The notes beneath the pieces were generated by a model. The model saw nothing but the letters and a program-made list of their open reading frames with translations, was not told the DNA's origin and ran no database searches. A program made the position numbers and the translations under genes. Shown here piece after piece: positions 8,426 to 16,717 of a DNA stretch of 64,000 nucleotides; positions within the stretch are counted from its first letter, which is position 1; the number at the start of each line of letters is the position of its first letter. This DNA is from Chachezhania sediminis. GTDB lineage: Bacteria > Pseudomonadota > Alphaproteobacteria > Rhodobacterales > Rhodobacteraceae. The stretch is taken from contig NZ_VOPH01000001.1 in NCBI RefSeq assembly GCF_009765275.1, positions 620,001 to 684,000 on the forward strand, given 5' to 3'.

Positions 8426-10975
8426 TTACGCCTTGCCCGGCGACCGGATGGCCAGTTGGGCGGCCGCCAGACGGGCGACGGGCACCCGGAACGGCGAACA
8501 CGAGACGTAGGTGAAGCCGGCAGAGCGGCAGAAGGCGATCGAATCCGGATCGCCGCCATGTTCGCCGCAGATTGACAGCGAAATGTTTGGATTTCCTTGC
8601 CTTCCGCGTTCGGCACCGATGCGGAGAAGCTCTCCGACACCGTCGTGATCCAGGACGTGGAACGGGTCTTCGGGGAAGACGCCGCGCTGGACATAGGTTG
8701 ACATGAACCGCCCCGCGTCGTCGCGCGACAGGCCATAGGTCATCTGGGTCAGGTCGTTGGTCCCGAAACTCAGGAAAGAGGTGTGCGGCGCGATGTCTGC
8801 GGCCCTCAGGGCCGCCCTTGGCGTCTCGACCATGACCCCAAGGCGATAGTCGAAGTCCTTCCCCTTCTCGGCCTTCACGGCCGCGGCGACGGCATCGATT
8901 CGCGCCTTGACCAGTTCGACCTCGCGCTTGGCGCTGACCAGGGGGATCATCACCTCGGGCACGACGGGTTCGCCCGCGCGGCTGGCCTCCAGCGTCGCTT
9001 CGAAGATGGCGCGGGCCTGCATGTCATAGATCTCGGGAACCGTCACGCCCAGCCGCACACCGCGCAGGCCCAGCATGGGGTTGTATTCGGTCATCTGCTC
9101 CACCCGCCGGATGACATCGCTCAGGGGGATGTCCAGCGCCTCGGCCAGATCGCGCTGGCCAGCGCGCGTGGCGGGCAGGAATTCGTGCAGCGGCGGGTCG
9201 AACAGGCGGATGCAGACCGGCTGGCCTTCCATGATGCGGAACAGCTGGACGAAATCGTCCCGCTGCATCGGCAGCAGCCGTTCCAGCACGGTCGCCCGGT
9301 CACCGGGCGTTTCGGCAAAGATCATCTCGCGCATGACGATCAGCCGGCCGGGATCGAAGAACATGTGTTCGGTCCGGCACAGACCGATGCCTTCGGCCGC
9401 GAAATTCCGCGCCGTCTGCGCATCGGCCGGCGTATCCGCATTGGCACGCACGCCGATATCGCGGGCCGCGTCGGCCCAGGACATCAGCGTCTGGAAACTG
9501 TCGTCGAGCGAGGCCTCGAGCATCGCCGGCTCGCCCGCCAGAACCTCTCCGGTGGAGCCGTCGACGGTAATGATGTCACCGGCCTTCAGGATCCGCCCGT
9601 TCGGCGCGACCAGACGGTGCTTGGCCATGTGGAAGTGCAGTTCGGACGCGCCCACCACGCAGGGCAGCCCCAAACCGCGACCGATCACGGCGGCGTGGCT
9701 GGTCATACCGCCCTTTTCCGTCAGGACAGCCGCCGCGGCGTGCATCCCGCGCACGTCCTCGGGCGAGGTTTCGCGGACCACCAGCACGCAGGCCTCGCCC
9801 CGCGCCTTGGCGGCCAGTGCATCGTTCGCCTCGAACACGATCCGGCCGGTGGCGGCACCGGGGCTGGCGGCGATGCCGCGCCCGAACAGGTCCCGCGGTG
9901 CACGCGGATCGACCTGCCGGTGCAGAAGTTCGTTCAGTGCCTTGGGTTCGACCCGCAGGACGGCGTCGTTCTTTTCGATGATCCCGTCTTCGGCCAGGCG
10001 CACCGCGATCCGCAGCCGCGCCCGGGGCGAGGCCTGAACCCGCACGCCGTCCAGGATATGGACCTGGCCGCTGGCGACGACGAATTCGACCTGCATCTCT
10101 TCCCGCAGGCGGACGCGCATCTGCCCGGCGTAATCCTTGATCTGCGCGAAGGCTTCGGGCGCCACTTCCTCCAGCGACGAACCGCGGTTGTCCCGCGCCA
10201 GATAGATCGCGCCGCGACCCGGGGCCAGCGCATCCCGGCCCTGGCTTTGGCTCAGATAGCGGCCGGTGACCTGCGGCAGGCCCAGCACCGGATCGACCAG
10301 TTGCAGGACGCCCGATCCGCATTCGCCCTGCCCGACGCCCGGGATCATCTCCTGCACGACCAGACCCAAGCCGGCATCGGCCGGCGCCCCCTTGGCCTGC
10401 CGCAGCAGGCGGGCGGTCGTGCCTTCCCAGGCCCGCGCCATCGACCGAAGCACGGCACCCAGCTGCTTGGCCGGGTCCTGCGGGAAGGGCTCTTCGGCCT
10501 CGTCCTCGTAGGCCTGCAGGATCCGGTCCAGCGCCTTCGCCCGGTCGCCGTTCATGTCCGACGCATCGTCGAATTCGTCCGGGTCAAGCCGCGCGACATG
10601 GGTCGCATAGGCGCGCACGAAGCGGATATAGAGCGTTTCGGCCGCCGTCTTGCCCAGCGTCCTGGCCAGTGCAGTGCGGCGCTCGTCGTTCATGCCGACA
10701 TTCAGGATCGCGCCCGGCCCGCCCCAGTCGGGGTCTTCCGACGACGGGCGCACGCACAGAAGCGTGCCCGGTTCGAACTCTGCCAGGATACCTTTCAGAT
10801 CCGGCATCTCGCCCCGCGCGATGGCGCTGACCGCAGCAAAGTTCAGGGCGACCGTCGTCGGCACGGGCAGGCCCATGCGGATCAGTCGCTGCAGACACTT
10901 CGCACGGCCACCATGGGTATCGGCCGCCATGGCCGCCGTGGGCGTGATCAGCGTTGTGTTGGGGTTGTCCAGCAA
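8426..10975 (-). CDS. ppdK: Pyruvate, phosphate dikinase (PEP-utilising enzyme)
   Basis: Interconverts pyruvate, ATP and Pi with PEP, AMP and PPi. Order: N-terminal ATP-grasp half (LLCVRPSSEDPDWGGPGAILN), swivelling phospho-His domain with GGMTSHAAVIGRGLGLPCVVG, then the PEP-binding TIM barrel (GIGLCRTEHMFF, GTNDLTQMTYGLSRDD, ICGEHGGDPDS with catalytic-type Cys). At 849 residues it is slightly shorter than typical PPDK (~870-890). The start is probably TTG at 10975, with AGAGGA placed just upstream and ITPTAAMAADTHGGRAK following; upstream codons look non-coding. glyS lies upstream in the same orientation. Confidence 0.88.
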   Translation of the reverse strand: MLDNPNTTLITPTAAMAADTHGGRAKCLQRLIRMGLPVPTTVALNFAAVSAIARGEMPDLKGILAEFEPGTLLCVRPSSEDPDWGGPGAILNVGMNDERRTALARTLGKTAAETLYIRFVRAYATHVARLDPDEFDDASDMNGDRAKALDRILQAYEDEAEEPFPQDPAKQLGAVLRSMARAWEGTTARLLRQAKGAPADAGLGLVVQEMIPGVGQGECGSGVLQLVDPVLGLPQVTGRYLSQSQGRDALAPGRGAIYLARDNRGSSLEEVAPEAFAQIKDYAGQMRVRLREEMQVEFVVASGQVHILDGVRVQASPRARLRIAVRLAEDGIIEKNDAVLRVEPKALNELLHRQVDPRAPRDLFGRGIAASPGAATGRIVFEANDALAAKARGEACVLVVRETSPEDVRGMHAAAAVLTEKGGMTSHAAVIGRGLGLPCVVGASELHFHMAKHRLVAPNGRILKAGDIITVDGSTGEVLAGEPAMLEASLDDSFQTLMSWADAARDIGVRANADTPADAQTARNFAAEGIGLCRTEHMFFDPGRLIVMREMIFAETPGDRATVLERLLPMQRDDFVQLFRIMEGQPVCIRLFDPPLHEFLPATRAGQRDLAEALDIPLSDVIRRVEQMTEYNPMLGLRGVRLGVTVPEIYDMQARAIFEATLEASRAGEPVVPEVMIPLVSAKREVELVKARIDAVAAAVKAEKGKDFDYRLGVMVETPRAALRAADIAPHTSFLSFGTNDLTQMTYGLSRDDAGRFMSTYVQRGVFPEDPFHVLDHDGVGELLRIGAERGRQGNPNISLSICGEHGGDPDSIAFCRSAGFTYVSCSPFRVPVARLAAAQLAIRSPGKA

Positions 10976-11154
10976 TGGCCGATTCCTCTGTGGATGCGGA
11001 CAATACGAGCGGATTGCCATGACGCAAGAATTTCTGCGGGCGCAGCATCGTTGCCACAGGAGGTATCGGCGGTCCTCGGCCGGTAGTGTCTGCTCAAATC
11101 TTAATAAAATCAACCCATAGCCGAACACCGGCCGGGTGCCTGCGACCGGAGCGG

Positions 11155-11180
11155 TCGCGCAGGCCGCACGGCCTGCGCGA
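11155..11180. terminator. GC hairpin between glyS and ppdK
   Basis: TCGCGCAGGCC (11155-11165), loop GCAC, GGCCTGCGCGA (11170-11180): a perfect 11-bp stem downstream of the glyS stop at 11239 (minus strand). A second stem (GCGACCG/CGGTCGC, starting ~11142) overlaps its left arm, so the two are mutually exclusive. There is no T-run, so function as a terminator is uncertain. Confidence 0.4.
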
Positions 11181-11238
11181 GGGGGCGGCGGGCGGGCCGG
11201 CCCGGTCGCGGATGCGCGGCCGGCGGCGTTGGCCTGCC

Positions 11239-13482
11239 TCAGCCCTCGATGCGGGTCAGGTCGGCGATTCGCATGCAGGTATCGCTGATCTGGTTCAAAA
11301 GGTTCAGCCGGTTCCGCCGCAGGATCTGGTTTTCCGCGTTCACCTGCACTTCGGTGAAGAACGCATCGACCGGACCGCGCAGCCCCGCCATCGCCGCCAT
11401 CGCCGCCGGGAAATCCTCGGCCGCCAGCGCCGGCTTGATCGCCGCCTCCGCCGCGTCCAGCGCCACGAACAGCGCCTTTTCGGCCTCGGTCTCGGCCAGC
11501 TTGGCATCGGCGCCGAAGGAATAGGACACCCCGTCGGCCTCTTCCGCCTGGGTCAGGATGTTGTTCGCCCGCTTGAAGCCCTGCAGCAGGTTCACCCCGT
11601 CCTCGGTCCCCATGACCTGCGCCAGCGCCTCGGCCCGTTTCACCAGCAGCACCAGGTCGTCATTGCCGGGCATCGCGATGCAGGCGTCGATGATGTCGTG
11701 CCGGATCCCCTGTTCGCGCAGGTGGACCTTCAGGCGGTCGTGGAAGAAGGCCAGCAGGTCGACGCTGCGGTCCGGCAATTCCCCGGCCACGCGGCCCAGG
11801 ACCGTGCCGTCGCCGGTGGCGACGTCCTTGCCGCTCAGAGCCGCGAGAACGGCATCGAAGGCAGCGCCGAAGACGCCGTGATGCGCGATCTGGTCGGCCA
11901 CTTGTTCCAGCGCCGCGATCTCTGCCGCGCTGGCCTCCTCCATCTGGTGGATCTCGTGGCGCAGAAGCTGGCTGTCGAAGAACCGATCAAGGCTCAACCG
12001 CAGGTCATTGGTCAGGATCAGCCGGATCACCCCCAGCGCGGCACGGCGCAGGGCGAAGGGATCCTTGGACCCGGTGGGTTTCTCGTCGATCGACCAGAAG
12101 CCGGTCAGCGTGTCCAGCTTGTCGGCCAGCGCGACCGTCACCGACAGGGGCGCGGTCGGCACGTCGTCGGACGGACCCAGCGGCGAATAATGCTCCTGCG
12201 CCACGGCGGCGACATCGGCGCCCTGCCCTGCGGCCTCGATGTAATAGCGGCCCATCAGCCCCTGCAGTTCGGGGAATTCATAGACCATTTCCGAGCTCAG
12301 GTCGGCCTTGGCCAGCTTGGCAGCCACCGCGGCCTTGCCGGCATCGGCGCCCGTCACGGCCGCCAGCTCGCCCGCCAGTGCCGCGATGCGGGCGATCCGT
12401 TCGCCCTGGCTGCCCAGCTTGTTGTGGAAGGTCACGCGCTCCAGCGCGGTGGTCCAGTCGTCCATCCCGGCCTTCGCCACGCGCAGGTCGTTGTCCCAGA
12501 AGAACTTGGCATCGGACAAGCGTGCCGACAGAACCTTCCTGTTGCCCGCAAGGATCGTGGCGCCATTGTCCGCCGTCTCGCGGTTCGCGACCGTGACGAA
12601 CCGTTCGATCCGCCCCGTCTTGGGGTTCTTCACCGACAGGAACTTCTGGTGTTCCCGCATCGAGGTCTGAAGCACCTCCGGCGGCAGGTCCAGATAGGTC
12701 TCGTCGATCTCGCCCATCAGCACGACCGGCCATTCGACCAGGCCCGCGACCTCGTCCAGAAGACCCTTGTCCTGGACCACGTCCAGACCCGCGGCGAAGG
12801 CCAGGTTTTCCGCATCCGCGCGGATATGCTCGGCCCGTTCCTCGTGCGACAGCATTACGAAGGCGCGCTTCAGTTGCGCGGCATAATCGTCGAAGTTCCG
12901 CACGGCGATCTGCCCCGGCGCCATGAAGCGGTGGCCTTCGGTCTTGTCGCCGGCCACGATGCCGTCGATGTCCAGCGGCACCACCGTGGCCCCGTCTTCG
13001 CGCACCATCAGGCACAGGATCGACCGCAGCGGGCGCACCCAGCGGAGCGATCCATCGCCCCAGCGCATGGATTTCGGCCAGGGGAATGTGCGGATCACCT
13101 GTTCCAGCACCTCGGCCACGATCTCGGCCGCGGGACGGCCCTGGCGGGTGACGGTGGCGAAATAGACGGCGCCCTTCGGCGTGTCGCGTTCCTCCAGCGC
13201 GTCGCGCGTGACACCGGCACCGCGCAGGAAGCCCTCGATCGCCTTGTCCGGTGCGCCGACTTTGGGACCTTTGCGTTCTTCCTTCACGGTGGGGGACGCG
13301 TCCAGCAGCCCTTCCACCGCCAGCACCAGACGGCGCGGCGTGGTGAAGGTGCCGGCATGGGCATAGGTCAGACCGGCCTCGACCAGACCGTCCGTCATCC
13401 GCTTTTTCAGATCGTCCGCCGCGCCGCGCTGCATGCGGGCGGGAATTTCCTCGGAAAAGAGTTCAATCAGCAGATCGGGCAT
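11239..13482 (-). CDS. glyS: Glycyl-tRNA synthetase beta subunit
   Basis: The 747-residue beta chain of the alpha2-beta2 glycyl-tRNA synthetase; it binds tRNA-Gly and partners GlyQ. It begins with the family-diagnostic MPDLLIELFSEEIPARMQ and ends in the anticodon-binding-like DALR region (EVQVNAENQILRRNRLNLLNQI). ATG at 13482 is selected because homology starts there and GGCGAG lies upstream; the frame is open to 13602. glyQ lies 2 kb upstream, separated by two small same-strand genes and one inverted gene. Confidence 0.96.
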   Translation of the reverse strand: MPDLLIELFSEEIPARMQRGAADDLKKRMTDGLVEAGLTYAHAGTFTTPRRLVLAVEGLLDASPTVKEERKGPKVGAPDKAIEGFLRGAGVTRDALEERDTPKGAVYFATVTRQGRPAAEIVAEVLEQVIRTFPWPKSMRWGDGSLRWVRPLRSILCLMVREDGATVVPLDIDGIVAGDKTEGHRFMAPGQIAVRNFDDYAAQLKRAFVMLSHEERAEHIRADAENLAFAAGLDVVQDKGLLDEVAGLVEWPVVLMGEIDETYLDLPPEVLQTSMREHQKFLSVKNPKTGRIERFVTVANRETADNGATILAGNRKVLSARLSDAKFFWDNDLRVAKAGMDDWTTALERVTFHNKLGSQGERIARIAALAGELAAVTGADAGKAAVAAKLAKADLSSEMVYEFPELQGLMGRYYIEAAGQGADVAAVAQEHYSPLGPSDDVPTAPLSVTVALADKLDTLTGFWSIDEKPTGSKDPFALRRAALGVIRLILTNDLRLSLDRFFDSQLLRHEIHQMEEASAAEIAALEQVADQIAHHGVFGAAFDAVLAALSGKDVATGDGTVLGRVAGELPDRSVDLLAFFHDRLKVHLREQGIRHDIIDACIAMPGNDDLVLLVKRAEALAQVMGTEDGVNLLQGFKRANNILTQAEEADGVSYSFGADAKLAETEAEKALFVALDAAEAAIKPALAAEDFPAAMAAMAGLRGPVDAFFTEVQVNAENQILRRNRLNLLNQISDTCMRIADLTRIEG

Positions 13483-13626
13483 GGGTCGGTTACGCTCGCC
13501 TTGGTTGGAGCCTTCATTCGCCCCGCTAGATAACGACGGCACGGACCGGGGTCCAGCGCAAGCGGCACCGGCACTGCGTCGCGTGACACGGGTCCGATAC
13601 ACGGGGCCGATGGCATCAGTGTCGGG

Positions 13627-14118
13627 TCAGTCCAGCAGACGCCCGCGAAAGTCGCCCATCTGCAGATCGAAAAGGTCGAACCAGTCGGTCATGTTGGCGC
13701 GCGTCAACCCGCCCACCAGCGTCACGTCCATGGTCAGCACCGGATCGCCGTCCTCGTCGATGGACGCGGTGGCAAAGCGCATGGTCCGGTTCCAGTCGTC
13801 CACCGTCTGGGTGTAATCCTTGTTGCTGGACAGCCCGTAATAGAACTGGATCGAGTCGCAGTCCGTGTGCCGTTTGCAGCCGTAGAAATAGACGATGTAG
13901 CGCGCGCCGTTCATGCGGCCCACAAGCTTCGGGTCGCCGCTCTTGTCTTCGGACTGGTAGACCTTGCCATATGCCGAAGCGATGTTGCGGATGCTGTCGA
14001 CGTCAGAGCCGGTGATGATGTCCTGCGCGCGGTCGGGGTCGCCGCCCACGGGTATCTGCCCCGCGGCCAGGCTGGTGGCGGCGATCACGTTCATCATGAA
14101 CATCGGCAGGCTCGACAT
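13627..14118 (-). CDS. YbjN domain protein
   Basis: A 163-residue protein that resembles the YbjN (type III secretion chaperone-like fold) family: DIITGSDVDSIRNIASAYG, IVYFYGCKRHTDCDSIQFYYG and the closing DWFDLFDLQMGDFRGR. The N-terminus (MFMMNVIAATSLAAGQIP) could be a short signal peptide, and three nearby Met codons make the exact start uncertain. E. coli YbjN is linked to motility and stress, but the role here is unknown. It sits between glyS and the DUF6446 gene on the same strand, a conserved neighbourhood in Rhodobacteraceae as I know it. Confidence 0.75.
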   Translation of the reverse strand: MSSLPMFMMNVIAATSLAAGQIPVGGDPDRAQDIITGSDVDSIRNIASAYGKVYQSEDKSGDPKLVGRMNGARYIVYFYGCKRHTDCDSIQFYYGLSSNKDYTQTVDDWNRTMRFATASIDEDGDPVLTMDVTLVGGLTRANMTDWFDLFDLQMGDFRGRLLD

Positions 14119-14236
14119 GTCTTGGCATGTTCCCCGGCGGCACAGGCGCGGCCGCGCAATGGGATACGGCCGGAAGGTCGTTCTACCAGAAGGGGATCGC
14201 CCCTGTCACGGGGCCATCGCCCGCCCTGCCCCCGGG

Positions 14237-14749
14237 TCAGTCGTGGGGCGGGCACTCCTCTCCCACGACGGTGCCGTCATAGGCCTTGTCGCCACAATGA
14301 TTCAGGTCGTTCCAGGCAAAACCCCGGCCGTCCTCGGCAATGACCACAATGCGGTCGACACCATAGGCCACGTTCTTGCCGCCCAGGAAGGTCTGGGCGC
14401 GACCTTCGGTCACCAGCGCGTCGATTTCGGCCGCGTCGAAGCAGTCAAACCAGCCGGGCGAGATGCGGGGGTCGTGCCGTTCCAGCGTCTCGAACCGGTC
14501 GGCCAGGACCTGCGGAGCCTCGCCCACGGTGAAACACGCGCGATAGCGCAGCGGAGAGCTGGTTGCATCGATCCCCTGGAAACCGGTCACAGGCACCGCT
14601 TCCCTTTCACCGCTGTCGCGGGCGACCAGCATAACCTGGGACTCTTCCGGCAGGGGGAAGTAATAATAGTAGACCTGCATGTAATAAAGCAGCCCGCCCG
14701 CGACGGCCGCCACCAGAACGATGATGGCTGCGAAAATCTTTCCGTTCAT
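14237..14749 (-). CDS. DUF6446 family protein
   Basis: A 170-residue protein with one N-terminal membrane helix (MNGKIFAAIIVLVAAVAGGLLYYMQVYYYYF) and a periplasmic domain with three or four Cys (YRACFTVGEAP, GWFDCFDAAE, LNHCGDKAYDG, GEECPPHD) that may form disulfides. I recognise it as the DUF6446 type usually found near glyQ/glyS in Rhodobacteraceae; function is unknown. ATG at 14749 starts the hydrophobic helix; the open frame to 14863 overlaps the promoter side of the marC-type gene. Confidence 0.78.
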   Translation of the reverse strand: MNGKIFAAIIVLVAAVAGGLLYYMQVYYYYFPLPEESQVMLVARDSGEREAVPVTGFQGIDATSSPLRYRACFTVGEAPQVLADRFETLERHDPRISPGWFDCFDAAEIDALVTEGRAQTFLGGKNVAYGVDRIVVIAEDGRGFAWNDLNHCGDKAYDGTVVGEECPPHD

Positions 14750-14850
14750 CCCATGATCCCCCGAACCTGACGGATTGCCGGCTTGCGGGCCGGGTGTGCC
14801 CTGACATAGCCTGCCTCGGCAAGTTCCTGCCAATGGAGACCCATAGTCCG

Positions 14851-15483
14851 ATGGACCCCACATTTGCTGTTAAGTTCTTCGGCGCGTTGTTTGCGATCAT
14901 GAATCCGATCACGAACCTGCCGATCTTTTTGTCCATCACCGACGGGGCCAGTCTGGCGGTGCAGCGCCAGGTGGCAGTCAAGGTCGCGATCTACACGCTG
15001 ATCATGGGCGGCATCTGCGCCGTGGCGGGCACCCAGATCCTGAAACTGTTCGGGATCAACATCGAGGATTTCCGCGTCGCCGGCGGCCTGGTCGTCCTGA
15101 TGATCGCGCTCAACATGCTTCATGGCGAACAAAGCGCCACCCACGGGGGCAGCGAGGACGAAAAGGCGACGTTCCCGGGCGCGGATTCCGTGGCCTTCTA
15201 TCCGATGACCTTCCCCATGATCGTGGGTCCGGGCACCATCACGACGCTGGTCCTGTTCGCCGGACAGGCCAAGACCGTCCCGAACCTGGCCATCTTTGCC
15301 GGGATCTTCGTCGGCCTCGTGGCGGTGCTGTTCCTGGTCTTCTACAACGCGCCCCTGCTGGCGCGGCACCTGTCCGGAACCGCCCGCGTGATCATGAGCC
15401 GCCTGATGGGCATGATCCTGACCGCCATCGCGATCGAGATGATCCTGGATGGGCTGAAGACGCTGCTGCCGGGCCTGGCCTGA
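14851..15483 (+). CDS. MarC family integral membrane protein
   Basis: About 210 residues with six membrane helices and the MarC signatures FFGALFAIMNPITNLPIFLSIT at the start and FYPMTFPMIVGPGTITTLV in the middle. MarC was named for a multiple-antibiotic-resistance locus but its transport function is unproved. Start is either ATG 14851 (used) or ATG 14833; GGAG lies 12 bp before the former. It is inverted relative to glyQ, DUF6446, YbjN and glyS, so it interrupts an otherwise uniform gly cluster, and its stop is 11 bp from the glyQ stop. Confidence 0.88.
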   Translation: MDPTFAVKFFGALFAIMNPITNLPIFLSITDGASLAVQRQVAVKVAIYTLIMGGICAVAGTQILKLFGINIEDFRVAGGLVVLMIALNMLHGEQSATHGGSEDEKATFPGADSVAFYPMTFPMIVGPGTITTLVLFAGQAKTVPNLAIFAGIFVGLVAVLFLVFYNAPLLARHLSGTARVIMSRLMGMILTAIAIEMILDGLKTLLPGLA

Positions 15484-15493
15484 CGAAAGGGTG

Positions 15494-16441
15494 TCAGGCC
15501 GCGGCACCAGAGGCACCCGTGGCCGCATCCGTCTGGACGAAGGCGTCGGCGCAGGCCTTGGCCAGCGCCCGCACCCGTCCGATATAGGCCTGCCGTTCGG
15601 TGACGGAAATCACGCCGCGCGCGTCCAGCAGGTTGAACAGATGGCTGGCCTTGATGCACTGGTCGTACGCCGGCAGCGCCATCACGATCCGCCGCCCGGT
15701 CTTCGGGTCGACATGGGGATGGGACAGGATCGCCTGGCATTCCGCCTCGGCATCCTCGAAATGGCGCATCAGCATTTCGGTGTTGGCCACGTCGAAGTTC
15801 CAGCGCGCGTACTGTGCCTCGGCCTCCTGGAAGACGTCGCCATAGGTCAGCGGGATCGGGTCCTGCGGATCGTTGAAGGGCATTTTGTTGCCGTCGTCAT
15901 AGCCCAGCACATACATGGCCAGACGTTCCAGACCATAGGTCAGTTCCCCGGACACCGGGTGGCAGTCATGGCCGCCGACCTGCTGGAAATAGGTGAACTG
16001 GCTGACCTCCATCCCGTCGCACCAGACTTCCCATCCCAGGCCCCAGGCACCCAGCGTCGGGCTTTCCCAGTCGTCCTCGACAAAGCGGATGTCGTGCAAC
16101 GCGGTGTCGATGCCGATGGCGTCGAGCGAGCCCAGATACAGCTCCTGCAGGTCGGGGGGGCTGGGCTTGATGATGACCTGGTACTGGTAATAGTGCTGCC
16201 AGCGGTTCGGGCTGTCGCCATAGCGCCCGTCGGTCGGACGGCGCGAGGGCTGGACATAGGCCGCGGCCCAGGGCTTCGCCCCCAGCGCCCGCAGCGTCGT
16301 GGCCGGGTGGAAAGTGCCGGCGCCGACCTCCATGTCATAGGGCTGCAGGATCGCGCAGCCCTTCGACGCCCAGTACCCCTGCAGGCGCAGGATGATGTCC
16401 TGGAACGAACGCGGGGTGGTCTGGGTCGGGGTCTCGGGCAT
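15494..16441 (-). CDS. glyQ: Glycyl-tRNA synthetase alpha subunit
   Basis: The 315-residue catalytic chain that activates glycine for tRNA-Gly. It starts with [32 protein letters not shown] and contains [19 protein letters not shown] with the class II arginine motif 2 and GLERLAMYV (motif 3). Length is normal for the alpha2-beta2 type. It is the first gene of the minus-strand gly group and is convergent with the marC-type gene. Confidence 0.97.
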   Translation of the reverse strand: MPETPTQTTPRSFQDIILRLQGYWASKGCAILQPYDMEVGAGTFHPATTLRALGAKPWAAAYVQPSRRPTDGRYGDSPNRWQHYYQYQVIIKPSPPDLQELYLGSLDAIGIDTALHDIRFVEDDWESPTLGAWGLGWEVWCDGMEVSQFTYFQQVGGHDCHPVSGELTYGLERLAMYVLGYDDGNKMPFNDPQDPIPLTYGDVFQEAEAQYARWNFDVANTEMLMRHFEDAEAECQAILSHPHVDPKTGRRIVMALPAYDQCIKASHLFNLLDARGVISVTERQAYIGRVRALAKACADAFVQTDAATGASGAAA

Positions 16442-16717
16442 GTCCTGTCGTCCTCTGGTGGCGCCTGGCAGCGCGCGCGGTCGGCCCCTTCCTAGGCAGA
16501 GCGCCCGGCGTGGTCAACGCGGCTTCTGGCGCCGATCACGCGGCGGACGGTGCAACCGCGGCGGGATCCGGCCGGTGCGAAGTCCGGAATCCCATGATGG
16601 ACAGCTGTTGCGCCAATCCAGCGGTGGGGTTTTCAATGACTTGACGACTTTGGACGCACAGGCAATGGCTGGGGTATCGACGCAGGCAAAGGTGTCGGAC
16701 AACAGGACGAGGCGGGC

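Noticed and set aside
8783-11086. 767-residue open frame antisense to ppdK
   Set aside because: Composition is that of an antisense shadow, and ppdK motifs on the minus strand are unambiguous.
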